In this document: in pieces, positions 46,325 to 55,700 of the stretch
Position numbering within the stretch: position 1 is the stretch's first letter
How the letters are laid out: each line of letters begins with the position of its first letter
NCBI GenBank assembly: GCA_950295325.1
Contig: OX485804.1
Span: forward strand, 23,934,001-23,998,000
Length of the DNA: 64,000 nt
Source of the DNA: Polytrichum commune
Lineage: Eukaryota > Streptophyta > Polytrichopsida > Polytrichales > Polytrichaceae
Direction: 5' to 3'
Made by a program: the position numbers and the translations under genes
The notes under the pieces: model-generated
What the model saw: the letters and a program-made list of their open reading frames with translations, nothing else
Database searches by the model: none
What the model was told of the DNA's origin: nothing

Positions 46325-47609
46325 TGTGGGAACACGCGAACACCAACTTATCCGGATTGGCATTTTTAAGTGCCTAATCCGGGTTTGTCCGGATGACCCT
46401 AGTATCGTCCAGGGATTTTGTGAAGTGTAGGAGGTCTAGAACCCTCCGTACCTGCTTATTTCCTCTTCCTTAGCCAAATTTCTGGAAACCTTAATTTCCG
46501 GATTTTTGGTCTTTGGGGACACTCTTAGCCTTTTTCCGGAGTGTGCCTTTCCGGATGGTATCTCTAAGTCCTCATTATAATACTTACCCACCCCTTTACG
46601 TCTACCCTCTAAAATAGGTGGTTTCTTCCGGTGAAGACGTCCTTGATAAGATTGGAATCCGGAAACTCCCTCACAACCAATTCGGATTGATCAGATCCGT
46701 CTTGGCAGGTCACGCAGAGAGATCCGGATTGTTTCTTGGGACCATAGTAACCAGAGGAGTCCAGATTCCGACCGGAGATCTGACTTGACGGGATGAGTGG
46801 GTGACCCGTACCACTTTCCGGATTGTCCCGTCCACCGGTGATGAGACCTTTTCGGAAGATCGGTTAAGTCCGGATCCCTTCCGGACCTTTGCCTAATCTT
46901 CCCCTCGGCTATCTCACCGGGACGTTACCCAGATATCCGGGACAATGAGGATCTCTTCCTACTACACTCCGGAGGTGGCCTCCAATCCGGAACCCTGACT
47001 GATCCGGGCCTTCCCTTCTCCTTCCGACGGATCTGTCCGGCTACCTCTACCTTGGATTCTACTCAATCTGAGCTAACTGGGCGATCCGTACCACCATCCG
47101 GATGGGTCCGTCTAAGGGCGGTGGGACCTCTTTAGAAGATCAGATTGGTGTAAGTCCGGATCCCTTCCGGATCTCACCCAATCTTCCCAGCGGCTATCCC
47201 ACCTAGACGTTACTCAACCCACCGGATTAGTGAGGTTTCCTTCCCACTACACTCAGAGAGGATCTACAAGGCAATAACCGGATCTGATCCGGGTCTCCTC
47301 TCTCATGTCCTATCCGGAACTCCTATCCCTCATGCCCTCTTTCTCCTCCGCTAACAATCTCCGGATCATTCACACAAACATCATTCAAGAGGAGTCAAGG
47401 AGTGAGAAACTAAGGCATTTATTCAGAGTAGGAGTAATCACAATACAACAATGGAGAAGGAACCCTTCTCAAGCTCCTTATTCAACCTTAAGTAGAGGCT
47501 CAAAATCCCTAACTGAGGGCGGCGGCCCAGGCGGCCGCCCTTAAGGAAAACCCTAACTACACCCGGTCTCCCGGTTTTCCCGGATCAAGATCCGGATTTT
47601 CCGCTGACA
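46325..47609 (-). mobile_element. LTR2, minus orientation (3' LTR)
   Basis: On plus it runs from TGTGGGAACACG to CCGCTGACA, the inverse of 37029-38314, with similar length (1285 bp). It has the same CCGGA richness and the same internal duplicated block (from about 46790 and about 47070). The two copies have diverged clearly, so they come from separate insertions of one family. Confidence 0.8.
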
Positions 47610-47703
47610 CACCCAAGGGAGAATTTTATTACTCATCTTCAAAAACTCCTAAGTCCTACCTGCCTACCTCCATTCTGCCTAACTAATCTAGCTACTCCCC
47701 TAA

Positions 47704-48440
47704 CTAAGAAGAGCGGTGCTTCTTCGGAGCCGATCCCTCCTTTGAGTGACTGCCTAACCCGCTGACGGCGGATGAGCCCCCTCCCGGCGATGCCTTCTGC
47801 AACCGCGTGAGCATCCTCCTCATGTTCGGAGACGGGGCAACCTCGTCCTCCGAATCCACTGCTCTCTCGGTCCGCGGTGTCCCGGTCCCTGGTGTTCCGG
47901 AAACTGTCCCTGGGGTTCCGGAAATTGTCCCCATCCGGAGGCTCCGGATTGGAGAAGGATCGCTTCCGGTGCCCTGCTCCGGATTCCGTCCGCCTGAGAT
48001 CGAAGCCGTTCGCGGATCCCTGTTGGAGGCCGCCCTTGAGGGCGGCGGGGGAAAGGGACTGACCATTTGGCAATCCGGAGGAGACGATGGTGAGGCGTGG
48101 GTCATAGGGGCCTTGCCCCTACTCGGAGTTGCTTCCCGATCCGAAGTCTGATGCCGGATCGGCGTCCTAGCCCTGTCCGGAGTCCGGGACCGATCCGAGT
48201 TCCGCGGAACAGGGGACTGGCCTCTTCCGGATCTGACCGACCCGGTGCTCTTCCTCCTCACCTGGGGAGAACGGACCCTTTCCGGAGCCCCTCCGGTACT
48301 ACCAGGCCGGGAGCCGCCTCCCTGCTGGCTGGGTCCTGCAGACGACGGCGGATTCTGAACCAGGGCCACTTCACCAACCACCTCGTAGAGGGTTCCGGTT
48401 GGTGATCCTGGCGGTCCCGGATAGAGTACCGCTCCGGGGT
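47704..48440 (-). pseudogene. LTR2 polyprotein C-terminal region, truncated
   Basis: The open frame on minus ends 95 bp before the LTR. It is rich in Pro, Ser, Arg and Gly (SRTPDRARTPIRHQTSD), with repeated GTISGTPGTVSGTPGTGTPR and the shared tail NMRRMLTRLQKASPGGGSS..KKHRSS. This looks like a disordered extension behind pol, or a gag-like tail. It stays open to 48456, but its first few codons (MLTKV) belong to the joined LTR1 sequence, so the frame is chimeric at the junction. Confidence 0.5.
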
Positions 48441-49495
48441 GTACCTTAGTTAACAATTAAAATATAAAGTGTTATTCTGCCCTGTAATTTAATCCTAAGC
48501 ATAATATTTATACTTAGTGCACCAAATTATCTTTCCAATGATCTAAAAATCACTCTAATCGGATAAGAAATGCAAAAGTTATGAGGGTTGGAAGTGTGAG
48601 GTCGATTCAACCGACCCTTCCAACCCACCTATCTACCTTCTAACTTCAAAAATTCATAGCACATTCCTTACTACTTGGATCTAGGCTTTCCTTATACCAT
48701 TGGAAAGCTATGAACAAGCTCTAACTAGAAAAATTATGACATCAGCAGGTTAAGCTAATAGAAATTCAGCGGACTCCTTGTAACACAGCAGTCAATCAAG
48801 AAGGCTTAAACTATGTATCTCGCCTTCAACAATTCATATCTAATTCAAATCTTAGTCAAATCAAACGTTCTATATGACCCTGGAGAGATATTAAAAAGAT
48901 GTATTTGATAAAAATATGTGATTAGAAAGGTAAGCCGAAGTGAACCCAGCAGGTCCTCTGTAATGCAGCAGTCAACCAAAAGTTCTCAAACTATGTGTCC
49001 CATCTTGCACAATTCATATCTAATTCAAATCATGCTCAAATCAAATGTTCTAAGCCATTTTGGAAAGCTACACAAAAGTTCTACTTGGGAAAAATATAAT
49101 TTCTTGGAATTAAAATTCCTATTGGGCTCGCAGGTCTGATCCAGCAGCCGCTACCCACAAGACCACCCAGTTTTTCTACTCCATCTTTGAAAATCCATAA
49201 CTAATTGTCATCTCAACCAAATCACAAATGGGAAACGGCTATGGATAGCTATATGAAATCTCTCTAAGAGAAAAATGATAAGTATCTTGTTCTAGCTTTT
49301 GAACTAAGCCTTCAGGGCATTGGCAGATGAGGTCTATAATGCCTCTACTCAAAACTCTACCATCCAACCTACCTCTACAAAAGAAGGAATAATTTTGTTG
49401 GTGTGTTAATAAACACACAACCTAACTAGGAGAGAGAGAGTAGAGGAGGTTCTCAAGCCTTTCTTTTAGACCATTGAGAATACATGTGTGAGGCC

Positions 49496-49538
49496 AAACC
49501 CCCCACCCTTAAGCGTCCGTAGTCCGAGTAGTGGGTTT
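49496..49538 (-). other. Terminal hairpin, copy D
   Basis: On minus, AAACCCACTACTC and GGGTGGGGGGTTT can pair with one mismatch around GGACTACGGACGCTTAA, a one-base-longer variant of the loop in copies B and C. The full inverted pattern reaches TGTGAGCCC on one side and GGCCTCACA on the other. Confidence 0.5.
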
Positions 49539-49689
49539 GGGCTCACATTCCTCCGCGGTATTGGATTTGGACTTGGATGAGTCCATAGTGCAAGGTTCAC
49601 CCTTCAAGTGGTCTTGGATTTAACTGGATTTTCACTTTTAACAACTCAATGTACGATTTCAATACGTATGTGGAGAATGCACAAGTTAA

Positions 49690-49902
49690 CTATGTTATTT
49701 TAACCTCCTTATGCTCGGGTGCTATTTTGTCTTTGTTTGCTTCTAACGTCCATCCGGCCGCTTTAGCTACACAAGCCCTTAAGGATATCCCTCTCCTAAA
49801 TGGAGTCCGTGCCGTTGACTCTATACTACCACTTGAACTATCACTTGTGTATTCCGTATCGCTACTATAAGAGGTCTCACTTGGTGTCTCCATACCGTAC
49901 AT
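49690..49902 (-). CDS. Conserved small ORF of TGTGAG family, copy D
   Basis: 70 codons: a Ser/Thr/acidic N-terminus (TSYSSDTEYTSDSSSGS), then ESTARTPFRRGISLRACVAK, AAGWTLE and a tail ending APEHKEVKIT. The ESTART block and the tail match copy A (ESTARTRFTRG, LPEIKEYKMT), so A and D belong to one subtype and B and C to another. Core codons differ mainly at third positions from A and C. A second short frame upstream (from about 50013, MENVEHSRDGKTKEA) resembles the copy C N-terminus. The product has no recognised domain; function unknown. Confidence 0.65.
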   Translation of the reverse strand: MYGMETPSETSYSSDTEYTSDSSSGSIESTARTPFRRGISLRACVAKAAGWTLEANKDKIAPEHKEVKIT

Positions 49903-50184
49903 AAGCCTTTAAGTATTAAGAAATACTTATGTGACTTATGTCAATCTCTCCCTCGCACCTTTGGTCTTTGCTTCCTTTGTCTTGCCATCGCGAGAGTGCT
50001 CCACATTCTCCATTAATTTGTGCACGTGGTTTATTTTTAAAGAGAGGATGCAAGTGTTAAAAAAAACACTATTCTCTATAGTCAATCTCAAATACATTTA
50101 CTTGTGAAAGCCACCATAACACTAACTAGCATAATGTAACTAACTACTTGTCTATGAGCTAATTAGGTAGGCTATCTACTAAGC

Positions 50185-50370
50185 TCCTTCATGAACCCAT
50201 CTCTTTACTTTCTAATTACATAAACCTAGCTCCTTCATAAACCTAGGTCCTTCATAAACCCAGCTTCTTAGCTTCTAACTAAACAAACCCAGCTCCTTCA
50301 TAAACCCAGCTCTTTACTTTCTAACTAAACAAACCCAGCTCCTTCATAAACCCAGCTCCTTTATGAACCC
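50185..50370. repeat. Tandem array within TGTGAG copy D
   Basis: 'aacccagctccttcataa' and 'ctttactttctaactaaaca' alternate six or more times. Position relative to the small ORF matches the arrays of copies A to C; sequence does not. Confidence 0.8.
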
Positions 50371-50879
50371 ACAACTTTGTAGTTGTAATCCCCAACTACC
50401 TCACTAATTATTCAAGCCCTTAACTAATCTTCCTACCTAATTTCCCTAATTCTACTAACAACCCCTTTCTAATCACACAATTCTTCTCTAATCCTAAAAT
50501 CCTAAAATCCTAGAGAGGAGAGGGGGAGAGAGAATTTCCTAACTTCACTAAGACTAACTAATCCACACAAGTATATTTTTGCACTCATCACAACATCAAG
50601 TGCTCAACTCTTAAACATGGAACTTGCAACCACGTGTATTCAAAACATGAACTTTAAGTACCACAAATTGGAATCATGAATTAACTTTAAAATCCTTCAC
50701 GTCAACACTAATTCTACCAAGAGGTCAAGCCCTCTTCAAGGCTAACAAGCCTTGGCTCTCAAACTAAAAACTAAGCACACACATGTGCTCCAATATGGCT
50801 TCCCACACCCACACTTATAACTCGTGGGGTGCCTTGGAGCACAAAGGAAAGAGAGGATGAGTGAGGGAAGAATGAGGGA

Positions 50880-50888
50880 TTATATAGT
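50880..50888 (-). promoter_or_regulatory. TATA-like site in copy D
   Basis: On minus CTATATAAT is followed by a CT-rich tract (CATTCTTCCCTCACTCATCC, then CTCTCTTTCC). The fold-back at about 6960 has the same TATATA; copies A to C have CTACTTAAG at the equivalent place, also followed by a CT-rich tract. This would drive transcription on the same strand as the small ORF. Confidence 0.35.
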
Positions 50889-52255
50889 AAGCTTGAGGGG
50901 GTGAGCACCCTCAAGGCTCACGATAAGCCCTTGAGATTTCCTCCTACTTAGTAGGCGCCAATCCTATCTTCTAAGCCTTCCTCCCTCAAATGATCAACAA
51001 GGATCCTAATTCGAACATTTAACTAGCCTTGGCTTTCTACCTACCACACTTTACCAAACTTGGGATGCTTCAACCCAAACTTAGCCTCCTTCGCTTTCCG
51101 CCGCCATAACTTTCTCCCCTTACTTTCCCAAATCGTCGCTCACCACTTAATTCAAACCACGATGCTTAACTCGTGATTTGATTGGTGCTTTGAGAATTTG
51201 CTTATCCTCCACCTTGCATTCTTCCTTGGGCCTTCCCCATTAAGTGGCCATGATGAGGTGGTCCACTTGTGCGCTCCATGTGATCCTCCATTCATCCCAA
51301 TTCGAATGCACTTGCCTCTTGAGTCACTTTGGTTGTCTCCATCCATTTGTACTAGCCTACTCACTAACTACTCAATCCAAGTTCTCCTTACCTATCCTCA
51401 TTCACTCAAATCCTTCCGAAGGTAAAAACACAATAACAACTCACATCCTAGCCTCTTACAACATGGTACTTCTAAGACTAACATTTCACTCTTTTTATAT
51501 TTTTGTGAAGTAACATGCTACTTCAAAGTGCATCAACTAACGTTTCAAGGGTCTAAGACTAAATGTGGGCACCCTTTTGGGCTCACAACATTCTAAAGGA
51601 TTTTTTCCTAACTACATTGAAGCAGGGCTTCGCCCAAAAACTAGAGAAAGAGAGAGAGAGCTACAAGGTGGAAGGAGGGGTTTTTTAAACCCTCTCACAA
51701 AAGGGTTGGACCCCTCCTCCACCGGATCCATTTTTCAAACCCTTTCCCGAAATTTTGGCTCGGGGGTTTTCCCGGTTGAGGTTGCCACCCTCTCGCCGAG
51801 GTGGCTCCGACAAAAAACCTTTAGAAATCTTTCTAATTTTTCCGCCATCGAGTTGGCAAGGAGGCAAGTGGGCAAGTATCCCCCTTGCTCTCTTTCTTTT
51901 TTGTCTTCAAAATTCTTCACGCCGATTTTATCTTCTTACGTAAAACACCTCCAATAGTCTTGTGTGCCTCACACTAACTAATAAACTAACACTTGCTTAG
52001 CTAGCATCTACTAACATTTGCTTAATAACTAGCATCTACTAATATTTGCTTAGCTAGTTGTTTTTACTAGCTAGCATATTTTTTTCTACTTTGCTATCTT
52101 CTAGCACTACTTAGTTTCATTTTGACCTTCCTTCTTCTAGGCTAAATGCTAAATGAACTAATTTTTCCTAAATTCCCTATCAATTCTAACTTTTAATCCT
52201 AACATTCTAACTAAAAGTGATCCCGCAGAGTGGTGGACCATTCAAAGGGTTCACA

Positions 52256-52794
52256 TATGTCGGCCATCAGGGGAGCTGCTCGTTCGAGCGCTACGAACAC
52301 CAGTTCTTGCTCGCACGCCAATCCTGGGTACACGGTCACCTGCATGCACACAACCACTTACACATATATATTTTTTATTTATTTTTTGTTATTTTTTATT
52401 ATTACTTGCACTTTTGTCCGTTCAAAGATGTGAAGAGGAGAGAGAAAAGAAGAAGATAGTACTATACTAAAGCCAAAAAACACTTCAAAGCCGCCACACT
52501 CCCCCACCGGACTGGGTTTGTGTCTATCTAGGACACCCCCTCCGCCTTGCGGGAGCAACTTGGAGCTATAGAAGAAAAAACTTTCAACCCGCTTCCTTCC
52601 TCTTCGGAGAGAGTTCGGACTACAAGAGCAATTCCCAGGCGCTGAAGAAAGAAGGTCCCTCTACTGGTTTCCTTCAAACAATGACCACGGAGGGCCGACC
52701 TCTAACCTAGCACCTATTGCAGGAATTTAAAACCCTCCGCCTTTGCTTTGGGTCTAAAGGTATCACATCGCATTTAATCCGCTAGTTGCACCTG
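52256..52794 (-). other. Gypsy 3' non-coding region
   Basis: It lies between the polyprotein stop and the truncated LTR1. On minus it includes a purine-rich GGTGGGGGAG followed by TGTGGCGG near 52495-52510, which looks like a polypurine tract and LTR start but does not match LTR1. The base just outside the LTR1 end is not a purine tract. The structure here is therefore unclear. Confidence 0.4.
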
Positions 52795-55700
52795 TCACAC
52801 ATTATACAACTTACACCGACCCCCGTTAGTTCGCGTAGGGAAATATGTGCCATCAAGTGTAGCCAATTGAACCGAATTATTGTCATACACATTCGTGACC
52901 CAAAAAGGGCCCAACCACAAGGCGTGAGACTTACCTGGGAACTCCAGTTTCCTCGCATCTTGGAGCATTACCGACGTCCCGGGTTGCAAAGTTCTTACCT
53001 TGTGTCGTTTGTTGAAGACGGCCTTGCGCCTCCGTTTCATCGCCTCGAGATGTTGCACACTAGCTCGTCGTCGCTCGCTAAGACTCTCTAACATTAGCAA
53101 CCTATCTGATAGTGACTCGGCTACCGTAAGTCGTGAATCAACTGCAATTCGCAAAGAGGGGATCTCCAACTCGATTGGGAGCACTGCTTCAATCCCGTAT
53201 ACAAGGGCAAACGGCGTTTGGTTGGTTGGGCCTTTATACCAATCGTTTGGCACCGAAGGATATGACGCGAAATCATGGCCTACCTGAATTCCGGTAGAGG
53301 TGTTCTTGAAATGCAAGGATGGAATAATATCTTCTTCGAGCACGACGTCCTCTAGGCCTATAGGTTGCGTGCCATCAATCTCAAAGGAATAAATTGACTC
53401 AAGCGGTAGGACATCGGCTATGAGCGCGAATCCGGTGTGTCCACGTGACGTGTCCTCGGTGGCGGTGATCGCATATACCTGGGTGTGGTTGGGAATTTCT
53501 TCCGGGTTGAGTTCCATCCATGCTGTGAACTCACCTGTGTCCTCCCAACCATAGAGGCCAGGACCCATGTCCTTTACTGGGCCTAGATGGGTCTTAGTGC
53601 CCAATGTTTGGTTGGCTAAGTCTACCGAAACTATGTTGGGTTCTGGCTTCGACTTGGGTAGGTCGGATTCCGTGAATTCTGTCGAAGGCTTACGGAGTGC
53701 AATTCTTGTCGTTGTTCTGTTGTGAGGGGGCCCAAATGTTATTTGGGAGGTACCCGTAGACCACTCGGTTGTGGCATTTGCTCTCCGAAGCCAGTCTCTA
53801 CCTAAAAGTATCGGATAACTTTTGGATGTTACAGGGAGCCTCAAAACTTGAAACGTGATCGTATAGACTTCTCCCCCGACTTTCATCAAGCAATCCTTTA
53901 CCTGTCCAAGGGGGGTGACTTGTCTTTGGTCCGCGACATTGATAACAAAGGGTGAAGGGCCAGTGAGCTCGAGGCCAAGTTTTTCCAACGTTGAGAGTGG
54001 CATAATATTGATCCCACTACCCCCATCAACCAGGGTGTGCGGGATTATTTTGTCCATAATCTCAACCTCCACCTCGATTGGTCCTTCGTCCCCTAGGGGG
54101 GTTCTTCGGACCTCAACTGCCATCGTTGGGATTTTAGCCTTCCTAACCTGGGTGGCTCCTTCCTTGAATTCCTTTCCTAAGGCGGGAGCTACTTGAATTA
54201 GTTGTGCCAAAGAAATGTTGGCTCGTAGGCTACAAAGGTCTGACCAAAGGTCGTAGTCCTCGGCCGGGTTAAAGGCGCGACTAGGCCGGGGTTTCGGTGG
54301 GAAGTTAGCGGGCAGGCCATTGCCCCATGCGTCTCGTCTATCCACAAATCGGAAGAGGTCTTCCTCTTCCTCCAGAAATGGCTCTTCTACCGGTTCGTCA
54401 TCCGGGTTAGGCCCTAGGGAAGTTGTGGGAACCTTAGCCTTAAGGGCTGCGTTCTGCAAGAACTCTGGAAGTTCTGCGAATTTTGGTGACTTTTCAGACT
54501 CATTCGACTTCTCGGAACCTTCACCCATCACGGTTTGTGCCCTCTTCTGAGCCCTAGTGACCACTGCCACGTCTATTTTCTGCTTTAGTTTTTTAGGGGG
54601 AACCAGGATAGCCCGTAAAGAAGAATCGGCTAGCTCGTGAGAGATGAAGTTGCTATGACTATCGTTTGGGATAGGAAGGAATGGAGCTGAACAACTTGTG
54701 CTCGCCCTATTGTTATCAATGAACCTCGCGTCTTGGGTTTGTGCATGACCAAGGTTAAGGGGACCTTGGGATGTTGGAGGCCCATTCATGTTTTGCGCCC
54801 ATTGTTGGTTAGTATCCTGTCCACTCCCCATAAGATGTTGAGGAGGGTTGTCGGTATACTGACCGTTAAGACCATAAGCCTGACCTTGGTTCATTTGGTA
54901 CCCATAGAATGGGTTGCCTTCATTAGGGGAGTTATTGAAGGTATTACCTTGTTGTGCAACTTGGGGTCCATTGTTGAACCTATTCGGTTGGTTCCAGCCC
55001 ATCTGAGGGACATACTGTTGGCTTACCATTCCTACCAAGTTCGAGTCGGCTTGCCTACCACCGGCTGGGGGGTTTTGAGGGTACAAATTTTGTGGACCTT
55101 GATAGTTGTTCCCCCTATTACCTTGGTTTTGGTGGTTGGGTGGACCGTAGTTTTGTTGGCCATTGCTTTGAGGGTTACCTTGGTGATAATTAACCGACAT
55201 TCCTCCTTGGTTCTGTTGATTCCTATCATAGAAGAATGCCGGAAGTTGTTGATTCAGCTGAGAGTAATGGGAGGGTCGCTCCGCGAGAATCCTACGACAA
55301 TTATCGACCGGGTGATTACCCCCACAATGGTTGCAGACCACCCCCGTCTCGATCCAACACTTACCTGGCCCCAAAATGTGAACCTTGCCGCAAGTGGGAC
55401 AAACTCCTTTACCGTTGTTCCGGGCTTGAGTCTGGGAGTGGCCTTGTTGTGGACGGGGGGGTGGGGCTACTAGGTTACCTGTGAACCTAGGCTCCGTGCA
55501 AAATTGATTACTGTGGCCAGGTTTGTTGCAATTACGACACCAAATGTTGGTGCCATAATTACCCGCCTCCGAGGCCGGCGGAACTGGTTGTGCTAAGGGC
55601 CTAGATGTGATTGCCATTGTTAGCTGCTCTGTGAGGGTCTTGAGCGACTGCATGACATCGCTCCTCAACTCGTCGTTGGCCTTCTTAACTCTAAGTTCTA

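Larger units (their letters stand above)
49487..51587 (-). mobile_element. TGTGAG-family LTR-like element, copy D (nested)
   Basis: On plus it runs from TGTGAGGCC to GGGCTCACA (2101 bp). The flanks are ACATG (49482-49486) and ACATT (51588-51592). The uninterrupted LTR1 near 59017 reads ACATG then CTAAAGG, giving a direct empty-site proof of the borders and the duplication. It holds the small ORF, an array (50185-50370), a TATA-like site and the conserved 5' block at its right side. It is longer than copies A to C because of additional sequence around 51060-51480. Confidence 0.93.
48441..52255 (-). mobile_element. Truncated LTR1 with nested insertion
   Basis: It matches 57973-59678 almost base for base once the nested 49487-51587 element and its 5-bp duplication are removed. 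The other 1134 bp of the LTR (equivalent to 56839-57972) is missing; LTR2 internal sequence abuts at 48440. The right end (GGTTCACA) is intact. This is the probable 3' LTR of the gypsy element to its right. Confidence 0.88.

Noticed and set aside
48918-49139. 73-codon ORF repeated at 42287-42508 and 58450-58671
   Set aside because: Again part of LTR1. Perfect identity is due to recent insertion.
54733-55473. 246-codon plus-strand hydrophobic ORF
   Set aside because: Antisense of the Gln/Asn-rich part of gypsy gag. CAA/AAC codons read backwards give Leu/Val, which creates a false membrane protein.
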